From Cycas panzhihuaensis (Eukaryota > Cycadophyta), in contig CM041465.1 of NCBI GenBank assembly GCA_023213395.1, positions 185,139,741 through 185,203,740 on the forward strand: a stretch of DNA of 64,000 nt, written 5' to 3'. Shown here in pieces: positions 1 through 11,720 of this stretch. The translations under genes and the position numbers were made by a program. The notes under the pieces are model-generated. The model had not been told where the DNA came from, did no database searches, and saw nothing but the letters and a program-made list of their open reading frames with translations. Position 1 is the first letter of the stretch, and each line of letters opens with the position of its first letter.

Positions 1-614
1 AAATACATTAAAAAATGGCCTCTAAATGTCACACCACATGATATAAGAGGACATGACTTTCGTACTACTAACATGGGATGCACACTCCAAATAGACTAGT
101 AGCTGGTTACTTAGGCATGTACTCTTTGTACAATTGATTCATGGCCTGATTATAGTCTAATAGCCCCTAAGAAGAGCCCAACCATGTGGAGAAATGCCTA
201 GCTAGGGTAATCACACCTCCAACCAATGTAGATAGTGCCTAATCAATATGAATAGCACCCAGCCAACACAATAAGCACCTAACTAGCTCTTAATGGAGCC
301 AAAATAGCATAAACACAACTTAACTAGCTCTCAAACATACCCATGCATATTTATAAGTACCCAACTAGCCTCAAGATGGATGTTCTAAGCTTAATTTATG
401 CACATAAGTCTTCAATATTCTCACAAATATAGAAAAACCACAATAAAATAGCCTTCTATTACTATGAACTAAATCCAACACTTATATTTAGATAGAAAAC
501 CACCAGTATAGGCTCTAATCACATCCATCAGTGCGATGAAGAGGTTTGATAATAAGTAGTACCTAAAAATAGCCTTATTTTATTGACTTTTATAATATTT
601 TGATGAGAAGTATA
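1..614. other. Unassigned flank left of gypsy I
   Basis: No coding frame or element end was recognised. Gypsy I begins at 620 and its target duplication ties this stretch to 17254 onward, so it was once contiguous with the leader of the minus-strand copia whose 5' LTR starts at 17624. It may therefore be internal sequence of that copia, but I found no gag motif in it. This is inference from the duplication only. Confidence 0.4.
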
Positions 615-619
615 ATGGA

Positions 620-1035
620 TGGGACGTTTCTTCTCACTAACACTCTTTGAGATAGAAGAAAAATGATAATCGCAACTATGTCGTTCTCTTTAATAGGGTA
701 AACAAATTAACCGAGAACTTCACAAGAATACCAGAGTGCTAAATGATCACCAAAATAGAGAGCACTATAGTACAATCTTTATAAAACGTTACATTAAGAT
801 AACCATCATTTATAATTTATGACCCTTATATAGACAAAAGAAGGTATTTTACATGTAATCCTATTAGCAGCCTAAGTTGCCTTACGTTCTATTAGATGGT
901 ATAGTGGCCTTACATACCATTGGCCAGCTTATCGGCACATGCATGGAATTCCATAATTAACCTTATCTTATAACCTGATGATAGCTCTCCATATACTAGT
1001 GGTTTATATAACTTAGTGGGATAAGTTATGTAACA
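620..1035 (-). repeat. 3' LTR of gypsy I (416 bp)
   Basis: On the minus strand it starts TGTTACATAA and ends CGTCCCA. It aligns along its whole length with 16833-17248. It is flanked outward by the ATGGA duplication and inward by a polypurine tract. Confidence 0.93.
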
Positions 1036-1048
1036 GGTCCCCTCCTCT
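1036..1048 (-). other. Polypurine tract of gypsy I
   Basis: The minus strand reads TTAGAGGAGGGGACC immediately before the 3' LTR. This is where plus-strand DNA synthesis is primed in LTR retrotransposons. Confidence 0.8.
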
Positions 1049-1049
1049 A

Positions 1050-2205
1050 AGATGTCGAGTCTTCGAGGCATGTGAGATGTGGGTGCTTTTTGATAAAGTC
1101 ATCGGACTCCCAAGTTTCTTTATCAGAGTTGCAGCCTATCCACTGTATCAAATATTTTAAAATGGACTAATTCTGGAGACAGTGTTGTTTGATAGCCAGT
1201 ATATATTCTAGAGGTACAGATAAGGTTTACTCTTTATCCAGAATTAGAAGGGTTGTCTAGGGAATATGGGTTTTACTTAGACACTTCTGAAGATGGGAGA
1301 CATGAAAAGCATTATGGATGTTTGTGGTGGGAGGAAGGCCAAGAGTATATGCAACTTCACTAATACATTTAAGGACTTTCTAGGGGCCATAATATCGAGG
1401 GCTAAGTTTGTGGTTCTTATGATGGTGAAGGGATTGTTGCTTATAAGGTTGGAGACGAAGGAATACAAGATCACCAATTAAATGAGTGATCAGAGTAGTG
1501 GCACTCTACTAATCGTTTCATTTGATTATGGGCCATGGATAGGTTTTGTTTAAGGGTGTGGAGAATTTGGTCCATATGCTACAGTTTTTATTGCATTACT
1601 GTCATGTAGAGGTTGGTAGCTAAGGTATGGTAGGATAGCAGGGGATACCTATAGAGAGCCAAAAATGAGGACATTCTAATGGCTGGATGGTGTGAGGAGT
1701 TATACCAATACTCAGCTAAGGCTAGCCATGATGTCCATTAAGACTAGTAGTCAGATGTAAAGTAATGTAATTAGGTCTCTAGAGTTTTATTAAGGACCTT
1801 AAATTAGCCATAAGTCTATGGATGGTATACCAAACTCATGTTGAATGATGTTCCTGATGCGCAGAATAGCTCCTGCCAGAAGGAGTTAGTGAATTTAGGG
1901 TCATGATCACAGATGATAGTGGATAGAAAATCATATAAATAAAATATTATCTAGATATAAATGTCAGTGATACATGGAGCTTTATAGGTTGTGTGGATAC
2001 GTAAGAAGTTGGCATATTTTGTCAACCTATCTATGACTACTAAAATAGAGTAAGATCTAGTAGATAGTGGTAAGCTTATTATAAAGTCCTTGTCAATATC
2101 TTGCCATTTACCTTGTGGGATGTGCAACGGTTGAAGGAGGGCTAGTTGGGGTTTTGTATAGACTTTGTTACGTTAGCATGTGTTGCATTTTGAGACAAAG
2201 GTAAG
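1050..2205 (-). pseudogene. Gypsy I integrase, core and C-terminal part
   Basis: Read on the minus strand from 2200, this continues the integrase zinc finger started at 11726-12091. It runs CNTC, then the PLHIP..W segment, the first catalytic Asp in WQDIDKDF, VVIDRLTKYA, the second Asp in CDHDPKF, and the stretch expected to hold the catalytic Glu (YHPQTDGQTE in relatives). Here that stretch reads YHP-stop-TYG-stop-FKV, so Glu has become Lys. A WLALAEYWYN segment follows, then a GPY-like module near 1400 (RYYGP, KVLKCISEVAY, FHVSHLQK). Several stops and at least one frame change make it non-functional. Relatives of this type often end in a chromodomain, but the residues near 1090-1250 are too eroded to claim one. 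Confidence 0.85.
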
Positions 2206-2554
2206 TGTTGGGAATAATCCCAATGTCATTTAGAGACCTGTGTGCTTAGGGCCCCTCAAAGCCACCTTTGAGGGCCCCTAAGGCACCTTGAGCCTCCCAA
2301 TAGCCACCAGGAGATGGCACCACTATCTTAAGGTACACGCTTTCATTTATTTGTTTTAATTTTTTAATATATTTTGAATTTACATTGGCTAACGTGCAGG
2401 TAGGGTGATGGCGCTTGATGCCTCCCCAAAATTCACTATTTAAGGGATGGGAATACCTCCTTGGTATTTTTTAACACTGCCAACTATTGAAAATCATTAG
2501 TTTACTCAAGATGCAATCTTTCTAAAGTCTTGCTCTGCTCCTCCAGCTCTATCA
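2206..2554 (+). repeat. 5' LTR of copia I (349 bp)
   Basis: It starts TGTTGGGAATAATCC and ends CTCTATCA, and matches 11372-11720 throughout with scattered substitutions. It should hold the element promoter, but I could not place a TATA box with confidence. Confidence 0.95.
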
Positions 2555-2556
2555 TT

Positions 2557-2568
2557 TGGTATTAGAGC
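2557..2568 (+). other. Primer binding site of copia I
   Basis: TGGTATTAGAGC lies 2 bp inside the 5' LTR. It matches the tRNA-iMet primer site usual in plants (TGGTATCAGAGC) except for one C-to-T change. Confidence 0.88.
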
Positions 2569-2984
2569 CAAGTTGGTATTAACATTTTGCTCATATTTGA
2601 TTTAGCTTCTCATATATTCAGTGAAACACCTGCATATGACTACTGGTTGAGATCCTGGCAAGCTCACATACTCATTCGAGAAGACCATTTGGAGATTCAT
2701 CCATTATGCAGGAAGTTGTCATGTTTTGAAACCAGCACTATCAAACTAGATTACCAGGTTCTTCAAGAGTTTTTTTTTTTAATATAAATATATATTTCAT
2801 GTATTTGATGTATTTTCGTGGATATACTTAACAATCTGGTTATTTTCATAGATATGTTTACAAATATGTTTATTTTTGTGAATATATTCAAAAATCTCGT
2901 TTATTTGATATCTTTGTGTAATTGGCCTTAATATAGATTCTTTTGAAAGGCATGTAGATCTGTTTCTAGTGCTATTCACCTCAT

Positions 2985-3180
2985 TTTTTTTAGGTTTTCT
3001 TTTCATTTTTCACAACAACTTTGTGTCATTTCTCCTCCAACACTCTCTCATACTCATCAAGAGTCATTTCCTTGTTTTCTTCTAGTGAGGAAGGGGCGTA
3101 GCTCTCTTTTACTATCTTCCTCCCTACCTTGTTACGTCTTCCATTAGCAGTAGGTGTCATTGCCGGGGAGCATTATTATC
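2985..3180 (-). pseudogene. Fragment resembling HABP4/PAI-RBP1-family RNA-binding protein (RGGA-like)
   Basis: On the minus strand one frame reads ESYAPSSLEENKEMTLDEY, then ERVLEEK, a TGA stop (a possible former CGA Arg), and HKVVVKNEKKT. The block KEMTLDEYE-VLEEKRKAL is a hallmark of plant hyaluronan/mRNA-binding proteins of the HABP4/PAI-RBP1 family (RGGA in Arabidopsis), which bind RNA in cytoplasm and nucleus. The fragment covers perhaps 50 residues. Upstream on its own strand two in-frame TAA codons appear and no RGG repeats are seen. It lies antisense within the copia I leader, so it is either a captured exon or part of a separate insertion. The match is from memory of the motif, not from a search. 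Confidence 0.5.
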
Positions 3181-3749
3181 TACCTTCATCATGGGAGGAC
3201 TAGTTTATGAGAAAATCTCACCGTAAAGAGCCTCATTACCTCTCTACATCATCAATATTTTCTCTCTTAGTTGATTATTCACATTCTCTTCAAACAAGCT
3301 TCACTTGTAGACATAAAGAGAGGCATGCAGCCAATGAAGCATACATTTGTAATAGTTCCTTATTTTTTATCCCATTGAGCATCAATTGATTCTACTAAGT
3401 ATTGCATTGTCTTTATAGTGGATGCTTGCCTTGTTCCAAAGAGTATTCTCTATGTAATTATAGGAAGCATTTGTGATACCATTTTCTATGGCACCCATTT
3501 CTAAAAGTCTGCAAAAAAAAGGTCTCCTCTAGTAGACACGATGCACTGATATCTAGATGCAAAAAGGCTTGAATCCTTGTCTTTATAGCAACTAAAATTT
3601 CTAATTCAGCTCTGTATCTTTGATCCTTACAACTTGCTCCGACTCGCACTTAACTTACAGTCGCATTCACGCTATCCGAGGGATGTGGTCATCCCAAACA
3701 CATATTGAACTCTATGTGCCCTGTTGTCGCTTGAGAGATCTACCCTGCT

Positions 3750-3823
3750 CTGGACAAGCCTTTGCAATAAGGCAAACCGAACTCTTCTGGACAAGCCTTT
3801 GCAATAAGGCAAACCGAACTCTT
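3750..3823 (+). repeat. 37-bp tandem duplication
   Basis: Two almost identical 37-bp units lie head to tail (3750-3786 and 3787-3823), each with the core GGACAAGCCTTTGCAATAAG. The near identity contrasts with the decay of the surrounding element, suggesting a recent duplication. Confidence 0.9.
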
Positions 3824-4005
3824 CTCTGAACTCTTCCACGCACTGAATGTCTCTCGTGCCCTTGAGAATTGCACGAAGATCAACATACCCTCAGTGTGTA
3901 TACATCATGCCCTTGTCCGAATAGACTTTATAGAATGGACAAGGCGTAATATAACCAACAAGAAGAGCGTTGGTATCTGTGGATTACAGACAGAAACTTC
4001 AGAAA

Positions 4006-4081
4006 ATGTCTATTTTGAAAGACCCCCAGTCTTTACAAGCAGCGTTGCTGACCGTGGCAGTCCTTCTTTTTCTTTTTGTAG

Positions 4082-4084
<3 letters not shown>
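4006..4084 (+). pseudogene. Possible gene start with a membrane segment
   Basis: From an ATG at 4006 the frame reads MSILKDPQSLQ and then a hydrophobic run, LLTVAVLLFLFVALYI, which would suit an N-terminal membrane anchor or signal peptide. The frame then enters a TA microsatellite, where it codes only Tyr-Ile repeats and has no meaning. The surrounding 3600-4080 is richer in C, G and CpG than the rest of the leader, as expected of gene-derived DNA. I do not recognise the protein. A chance hydrophobic frame is possible. Confidence 0.3.

Positions 4085-4157
<73 letters not shown>
4085..4157. repeat. (TA)n microsatellite
   Basis: An uninterrupted run of about 36 TA units inside the copia I leader. 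Open frames crossing it are artefacts. Confidence 0.97.
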
Positions 4158-4159
<2 letters not shown>

Positions 4160-4748
4160 CTGGTGGCATCGCCTAGGTTTATAAAGACTATTTTTGCATG
4201 TTTTTTATTTTATTTCATTGCTGAGCACTCGCACGGGAAAACTATCTATTACGTCTGCGTGTGCTTACATAGGTTTCTTAGTCTCTTTACCCTTATTTAT
4301 TTATTTATTTTTTTCTTATTCCTCTCTTTCAAAGTATATATACTTATGTACTTGAGTGTGTTGTTGCAGTTTTAAGTCTATATATTTGTAACATTAAATT
4401 CTCAATCCTATTTTCACCTTTTTTTAATTCTCAGTCTGTCGTTTATATAATTGCGGCAATGTATTTTTACTTTTCTTCTTTGTATACATTTTATAAAGTT
4501 TTAAAAAAATTAAAGTAAATTATATTTCCTTTGAAATCTAGGCATTTAAAAGGTATTAACACCCTAAGGTACTCAATGCCTAGCCCTGTATGCCTCCTCA
4601 AGACCCCTAATTTGTTTAACAGGGGCATCAGTTCATATGTTTAATAGTTCTTAGTGTTTTAAACTTGACAAACAAGTTTACCCTCCTGGCATCGAAGGGG
4701 TTTATTTCTTGACAGGTTTTAGGTTCAATCCCTGCCTAGTCTACCCTC

Positions 4749-4830
4749 AGGTTCAAATTCTAAGAGGGTTATTTTAAGCATATCACATTAGGTTCAAATT
4801 CTAAGAGGGTTATTTTAAGTATATCACATT
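4749..4830 (+). repeat. 41-bp tandem duplication
   Basis: Two units of 41 bp (4749-4789 and 4790-4830) with the core GGTTCAAATTCTAAGAGGGT differ at one visible base (AAGCATAT versus AAGTATAT). Confidence 0.92.
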
Positions 4831-7173
4831 AAACTTTTTATTTTTTAAAAAATATATTTTAAAAACATAAGGTACCTCTCTATTTTTTGGCATAACTCTT
4901 CACCAAGTTATCAGTTTTTGATGAAACTTGCTTCATTGCGTCAAAAAACTTTCGTAGATCAATTTTGACTGATCATATGACCAATTTGGGCTTGATTTGA
5001 GCTCATTTCAGTCGATTCAAAGTTAAACATTTATTTTTTTAGGTTTTTTTAAAAGTTTTACAAAATTATTTTTTTAACTAATTATATTTTATTACCGGGT
5101 AACTTTTTTCTACCTGGATCTATTCTATAGTGATCTACGTTCAACAAAATTCATTAAACACCTTTTATTTTAATTTTTATAATTTATTTTAACCATTGTT
5201 TTAATCGCTGAAACTGGTATTTTAGTGGTTTTTAACATTTTTTTTGACATTTTCTACATAAAGGTACTTGTTACTGTTTTTACTATAACTTTTCTGTTTG
5301 ACATCTAAATTTAGTTTCATTAGTTTCGTTGGGAATCTGACTTATTCCCCTTCGAACTAACATAGTTTTTAATATATTTTAATGTGTTTTTACTCATTTT
5401 CAAATCCATTAAAGTTGAGATACTTAATAACCTCTAATCTGTCATTTTTATATCTTTTACATATTATTTTTCAGAAAATTTTAACTAAAAATATATGAAG
5501 TAGCTTTTTAAACTTTATGTAACTATTTTACATCATTATATAAGTATTTTATTGGCATATTTATAATATTTTGAGCCCCTTCTTCATTGAGCCTAAACAA
5601 GAGGGCTATTTAATTTGGTCATTCAAATTTTAACTTATAGGAACCCGTTTTTAAAACGGTTAGTTCCATTGAATACATATTTTGTTGATCTTCATATTGG
5701 TAAAATTTCATGTTATTTAGATGTGGTTTAGTATAGTTTTCAAGCTGTCAAACTTGAGCAAACAAATATATCCTAACAGACTTGTCCTTCAAACCTTGTA
5801 AGAAAATACTATTTTATTTCTTGTTGATTAGTCATAATACATATTTAAAGTTTACTTGATTTTCATATAAGTTTTTTTTCAAGTCATTTAGTAACAGAAA
5901 TTATTTATAAAGAAAGTAAAAATATACATATATATTTTAGTTTTCAGCTTTATATATCTTCCTCAAGGTAAAGTTTTTTATATTAAAAAGGGAAAGTCAT
6001 TTTTTCTTGCATTGAAGATTTATATTTACTTATTTGAGAAATTGAAGGATAAGAACTCTTTATTTTTCATTATCAAAGTTTATTTCAGCTTTACATAATT
6101 GAAAAGGATCTTTGTTATATTTAAATTTTCTTACATATCTATCATATTTCAAAGTTTACTCTAAAGGCATAATTATTAGAAGTTTTTTTCATATATTATT
6201 ATATTTCAAAAGTTTATTTAAAATTATCTCATAAGTGTATTATTTATTTGAAAAGCATACGCTTATTAAAAGTTTTATTTTCATTCATTATTGTTGAAAA
6301 ATATCATTTATTTCTTGCAGTTATAAAGGTTGTATTTAATTTATTTATTTTTTCAAAGGCATCTTTCATTCATTTGAAGAGCATTGTATTTAAAAAAAAA
6401 AAAGATTTTATTTCTTTTAAAGGTTTATCATTTATTTTATCTTGCTTAGAGCATAGTATTTTATTTTCAAGTTTTTTCTTTATTATATAAAAGAAATATT
6501 TTTTCTAAGTAAGACCACACTACCAATTAATCTATTTTTTCACACTAAACAAGATAATCCTGAATTGAACCACCCTATTTTTCTAGCCTTGCAAAGGGAA
6601 CGGTTAGAACCCCTAAAGTTACCACCCCGCACATGCTAATCGGCCTACTCATATTGGATGAGGATAACCATTAGCTATCAAGTGTATTTGGTGGCAGGAT
6701 GAAGTGTAGAACCTGTTCATTTCATGGTGTTTGGAGACTAAGACTAAACTTGGAGAGGGTGAGTGCCTTGGTTTAAGAACCTTCACTACTAGATCTGTCA
6801 CTAGGCATTAGTCCAACGCAGGTGGACTAACAATTCAAGGGGGTATAAAAACCTTTTTAGCAGCCCACGTACTAAGGTATATAGAGCCTAGCACTAACGT
6901 ACCAATATATTGGGTCCCTGTTTTGCCATCTGTGGGTAGGCACCACTAGACAGAATAACAATTGAAGGTTTCTCCTGGAGAAACTTAAACTTAGAGCCTA
7001 GTAGCCTTAATAGGTCCTAGTTCACTTATTCAAAACTTTGGGTTATATTTGGACATAAATTTTATTTTTAAATCTTTTTTAAAATTTTAAATTTAAATAC
7101 CTTTTTTTAATATTCATATTTAACCCTTTGATATTTTATTTATCACATTTTATCAATACAACTTTAGTTTAAA

Positions 7174-8300
7174 ATGATGTTTAGTTTTGGGAACATGATT
7201 ATCCTAAAATTTGATGGAAATAATTTCCTTAACTGGAGTAGGAGGATGAAGCCCATCCTCATAGCAAATGATATGTAGGATATTGTGAGAACCGATTACA
7301 ACGAATTGGGACCAAATCCAACTAATGCAGAAAAAGTTATATACAAAGAAAATGTCAAAAAGGATAATGAAGCATTAGCCTTTATCTTTTGCACATTAGA
7401 AGATCATGTATTTCCACAAGTCAATAAATCAGTTAAGTCCAAAGAAGCTTGGGACACTTTACAACTTATATATAAAGGAGCCGCCTCCTCTAAATTACAA
7501 AACTTGAGAAGTAAGTTCAAAAATTTACGTATGATACCTCATGAATTAGTAACTAAATTCATGACCAAAGTCCAAGATATTGTTAACCAAATTAGGTCAC
7601 TTGGGGATACCCTAACTGAACAAAGGGTAGTTAAAAGAATCCTTAGATGTGTAGGAGCTATAAGACATTTTGAAATGGTAGCTACTAGTATTAGTGTATA
7701 AAAAAATCTAAGTACCCTCAAAGTAGAATAACTTAGTGCTATGCTCATGTTTATAGAAGAGCAACAAAATGTAAGTGAAACTTTAGAACATGCCTTTGCT
7801 ACAAATGCCCACATTCAATCTAACTTCTAAGCAGGAACCTCAAAACAAAAGGAATCTCCTCCAAGGAGAAAATGTGGAAATCCTAGAAACAAAAATAGAA
7901 AAGATCCTCCACAATATCAAGCCCCTCACCAAAAGAGACAAGGAGGACCCCAACAACACGAAAACCCTCTAAGATATCCCAATGCTTAAAGAAATCCCAA
8001 CCAAAGAAGACAAGTTGAGAATCATCCTTGCTGTCCACATTGTTATATAAATTCTTAACCTTTAAGATCAACTCAGGACTATCGTGATAGCCAACCAATA
8101 AACAATCCTCCTCAATTCTATTAGGAAAATGGGAGATCTTTCAATATTGATCGTTCTCAACCAAGGAGTCGAAGCCTTAGTTATGGAAGAAGAGATCAAT
8201 TATATTATACTTATTATCATAAAAATGGTCACACTAAATATAAATATTTTTTAAAATATGGACCACCCCCTAGAGGACATCCTTCAAATTCATCAGAATA
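7174..8300 (+). pseudogene. Copia I gag, inactivated
   Basis: The frame opens with ATGATG at 7174 (MMFSFGNMIILKFDGNNF, then NWSRRMKPIL), the usual start of a copia gag with a UBN2 domain. An in-frame TAG at the expected Trp interrupts it before 7285. From 7285 to 7701 it is open (TDYNELGPNP, KEAWDTLQLIYKG, LRSKFKNLRM). Downstream the nucleocapsid zinc knuckle near 8200-8262 reads YYTYYHKNGHTKYKYF. In relatives this is CX2CX4HX4C, so every Cys has become Tyr (TGT to TAT) while His is kept. Gag would have formed the virus-like particle that packages element RNA in the cytoplasm. Confidence 0.88.
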
Positions 8301-8339
8301 AAAAATTAATAATAGGTTATTTTTATCTAGTTTTTTTGC

Positions 8340-9600
8340 TAAGGAAGAAGAGGATGATAGCTGGTATATTGATTCAGGTTACTTAACCCACATGACCCAT
8401 AAAGAATACTTATTTTAAACCTTGGATAAAAATAGAAAAGGGTCAATAATGTTTAAAGACAATACTTCTTATGAATCAGTTAGAAAAGGTAACATAACCT
8501 TGTTGATTGATATTGGTGAAATATAGATACTTAGATAATGTCTTATATGTTCCTTCCCTAATGAAAAATTTATTATCGGTAGGACAGATGATGGGATAAG
8601 ATTATAAGGTGATTTTTAACAATGGCGAATGTATCATCAAAGACAAAAGAAAAAATAAAGCTATTGTTTCCAGAGGTATAATGACTAAAGATCATTTATT
8701 TAAGCTTATCCTTACCCCTTCCAATACTTATACCCTGAGAACTTCAACTACAATGGATAGTGATTTGTGGCATAGACGGTTTGGTTACCTTAACTACAAC
8801 AACTTGGCTCTTATAAAAAGATTAGATATGGTTAATAGTTTATCACCTATTGATATTAATAAAACGTTATGTGAGGGATGCCTTCTTGGCAAACAACATA
8901 GAGAAATCTTTCCAGATTTTAACCATTGAGCATCTGCCCCCCTTCAACTAGTATACACATATATTTGTGGACCAATGACTACTCCCTCCTTGGTAGGTGC
9001 TAAGTATTTTCTCACATTTATTGATGACTTTACAAGAAAGACATGGGTGTTCTTTCTAAAATATAAATCTGATGTTTTCAACCACTTTGTTGAATTCAAA
9101 ACTTTTATTGAGAGATAAGGTAGGCATTATAATCTTTCTCTAAGGTCAGATAATAGAGGAGAGTTTACATCTAATACTTTCAAGGATTATTGTATCCATC
9201 ATGGGATCAGGAGATAACTTACCAACCCCTACACCCGATAACAAAATGGTGTAGAGGAAAGAAAAAATAGAACTATCATAGAAATGGCATGATGTATGCT
9301 TAAAGATAAAAACTTGGGCCATGAATTTTGGGCTGAAGCAGTTCATATAGCCATCTATATACTTAATAGATGTTCTACCAAAGCAGTTAGGTGGAAAACT
9401 CCAGAAGAAGCATGGATCGATTATAAACCAAGTATACATCATCTTAGGGTATTTGGATGTCTGGCCTATGTCTATATTCCTGATCAAAGAAGAACTAAAT
9501 TGGATGATCATAGTGTAAAATGTATCTTTATTGGATATAGTGAGTAGAGACATCAAATTTCAAGAAGACAACAACTACTAAAATAATCAAGAATAATAGA
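8340..9600 (+). pseudogene. Copia I protease and integrase, inactivated
   Basis: The protease motif appears near 8361 as WYIDSG followed by YLTHMT, keeping Asp-Ser-Gly. The pre-integrase domain (8609-8929) has WHRRFGYLN and CEGCLLGKQHRE, the latter holding the Cys pair of the HHCC finger. In the integrase core the first catalytic Asp is lost (expected HTDICGP reads YTYICGP). The second remains in LRSDNRGEF and the Glu remains in NGVEERKNRT. The C-terminal part (9296-9547) has the copia hallmark HLRVFGCLAYV and ends at a TAG in IFIGYSE. Stops and shifts occur throughout. Confidence 0.88.
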
Positions 9601-9859
9601 AGGACATTACCATTAGATTTAACACATCAAACAAATCTAAATATGTGCCTCCTATGTGGAGAAATATCCAGGAACCCACTAGGGAAGAAACATCATCTCA
9701 ACCTCCATCACAACATCTACCCAAATAGGTTCAATGTAACCATGACTTAGGAAATATATTAGACAATAATAGAAGATCTACATGCTCATGAAGGGTCAAC
9801 TTTGCCCTAATAAGCAAGGTGTTCGAAATTCATGAGCCTCAAATCTTTGATAAGGCTAA

Positions 9860-11335
9860 TCAACATGAATGATGGCAAAAAGCCATAAAAGAGGAATATA
9901 AGTCCATCATTAAGAATGATACTTGAGAACTTTTAGATTTACCACTAAAGAAGAAAGCTATTGGTACCAAATAGGTCTATAAGACCAAGTTCTACTCCGA
10001 TGGCTCTATTGATAACTATAAAGCTCATTTAGTTGCTAAAGGGTATACCCAAAGAGAAGGCATAGACTATACAAAAACATTTGCCCCAGTCACTAGGATG
10101 GAATCTGTTTACATGATGATAAGTTTAGCTGCCCAAATGGGTTGGAAAGTTTATTGAATGGATGTAAAAAGTGCTTTCTTAAATGGTTATGTTAAAGAAG
10201 ATATATATGTCACTCAACCCCTTGGTTTTGAAGTCAAGGGGAAGAAAACAAAGTGTACAAGTTAAAGAAGGCACTATATGGTCTAAAATAAGCACCCAGG
10301 GCTTGGTATTCCCACATAGATAAATATTCTAGGGATCAAAGATTTGAAAGATCTTAAGCAGATCCAAATCTATACACTCAAATCAAAGGAAATTTGATAT
10401 TGATTGTAGGACTCTATGTAGATGATTAATTTATACCAGAAATGACTCCTATATTTTACATCAGTTTAAAGATGCTATGTGTAAGGAATTTGAAATGACA
10501 GACTTAGGCCTTATGCATTACTTCCTAGGATTAGAAGTCTGGCAAGACAAACAAGGAATATTTATTTCTCAACGTAAATATATATTAGATCTACTATAAA
10601 GATTCAAAATGACAAACTGCAAACCATTAACAATACCAACATAAGTTAGAATTAAACTTTCTAAGACAGATGACTTGACTTTAGTTGATCCCACACTCTA
10701 TAAACAACTCATTGGCAGCCTAATATACTTAACATCCACTCAACTATATATAACATATTCAGTTAGTATTGTGTCCAGGTTCATGCAGGATCCAAAGACA
10801 TCTCATTGGTAAGTTGCTAAAAGAATCCTTAGATACCTTAAAGGGACTCCAGATTTTGGGTTATACTACAAAGCTACATCCAAATTTTAGTTAACTGGTT
10901 ACACAGATTTAGATTAGGTCAGTGATGTTGATGATAGAAAATCTACCATAGGTTATGTATTTAGTATGAGATCAGTAGCGATATCTTAGAGTACAAAGAA
11001 ATAAAATATCATTTTCTTATCCACAGTCGAAGCAGAGTATAGAGCCATAGTTTTAGGAGCCTGTGAATCAATATGGTTAAGAAGACTTTTACAAGATTTT
11101 CAGATTAGATAACAAGGTCCCACTAGGATTTGGTGTGACAATCAAAGCACTATTTAAATGGCCAAAATCTAGTATTCCATGGTAGAACAAAATATATTGA
11201 GACTCAACACCACTTCATTCAAGAACGTGTTTAAGCAAATGAGATAGAGTTGACATATTGGAGCACTAAAAATCAGACAACAGATATTTTTACAAAAGCT
11301 CTAGGAAAGGTCAAATTCAATAAGTTCAGAGACAA
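9860..11335 (+). pseudogene. Copia I reverse transcriptase and RNase H, inactivated
   Basis: Reverse transcriptase blocks appear in order: YKAHLVAKGYTQ, FAPVTRMESV, MDVKSAFLNG, KKALYGLK-stop-APRAW, and the active site LYVDD near 10412, directly followed by TAA. The GLK-stop-APR stop is a Gln codon changed CAA to TAA. RNase H follows: KRILRYLKGTPDFGL, DRKSTIGYVF, TVEAEYRA and WCDNQS, the last two holding acidic residues of the active site. A frame break lies near 10240. The polypurine tract follows at 11361. Confidence 0.88.
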
Positions 11336-11360
11336 TTTGGGAGTCATACACATTGGGCTT

Positions 11361-11371
11361 ATGGGGGAGAA
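11361..11371 (+). other. Polypurine tract of copia I
   Basis: ATGGGGGAGAA directly precedes the 3' LTR. It primes plus-strand synthesis. Confidence 0.85.
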
Positions 11372-11720
11372 TGTTGGGAATAATCCCAATGTCATTTAGA
11401 GACATATATGCTTAGGGCCCCTCAAAGCCACCTTTGAGGGTCCCTAGGATACCTTGAGCCTCCCAATAGCCGCTAGGAGTCAACACCACTATCTTAAGGT
11501 ACATACTTTCATTTATTTATTTTAATTTTTTAGTATATTTTGAATTTTCATTGGCTAACATGCAGGTAAGGTGATGGCACTTGACGCCTCCCCAAAATTC
11601 ACTATTTAAGGGATGGGAATACCTCCTTGGTGTTTTTTAACATCGCCAACTATCAGAAATCACTAGTTTACTCAAGATGCAATCTTTCTAAAGTCCTACT
11701 CTGCTCCTCCAAGTCTATCA
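11372..11720 (+). repeat. 3' LTR of copia I (349 bp)
   Basis: Same length and termini as 2206-2554, followed by the GTAAG target duplication. The two copies differ by scattered substitutions, many of them transitions. Confidence 0.95.

Larger units (their letters stand above)
2569..7173 (+). other. 4.6-kb leader of copia I
   Basis: This stretch between primer site and gag is several times longer than a usual copia leader. It is patchy. At 2985-3180 there is an antisense gene-like fragment. About 3600-4270 keeps CpG dinucleotides and has a short tandem duplication and a TA array. 4270-6570 is very AT-rich with no coding signal. 6570-7170 looks like an ordinary retrotransposon leader and holds GGGTATAAAA near 6840. 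No second pair of LTRs or target duplication was found inside, so a nested insertion could not be shown. Confidence 0.7.
2206..11720 (+). mobile_element. Copia I: complete Ty1/copia element nested in gypsy I
   Basis: Two LTRs of 349 bp are flanked by a perfect duplication, GTAAG (2201-2205 and 11721-11725). Inside are a primer site, an unusually long leader, gag, protease, integrase, reverse transcriptase, RNase H and a polypurine tract, in the Ty1/copia order and on the plus strand. Removing the element plus one duplication copy restores the gypsy I integrase frame across the join, which confirms the boundaries. Total length is 9515 bp, of which 4.6 kb is leader. Gag and pol carry many stops, several of the CAA-to-TAA or TGG-to-TAG type. 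Confidence 0.95.

Noticed and set aside
3894-4184. Plus-strand open frames with long Tyr-Ile repeats
   Set aside because: They are open only because they cross a TA microsatellite. Only the short part before it is considered.
6248-6490. Phe/Ile/Lys-rich 80-codon frame
   Set aside because: Its composition reflects AT-rich DNA with an A-run, and there is no domain or start context.
9146-9556. 136-codon minus-strand open frame
   Set aside because: It lies opposite the copia I integrase, whose text on the plus strand is clear. The minus-strand frame has no motif.
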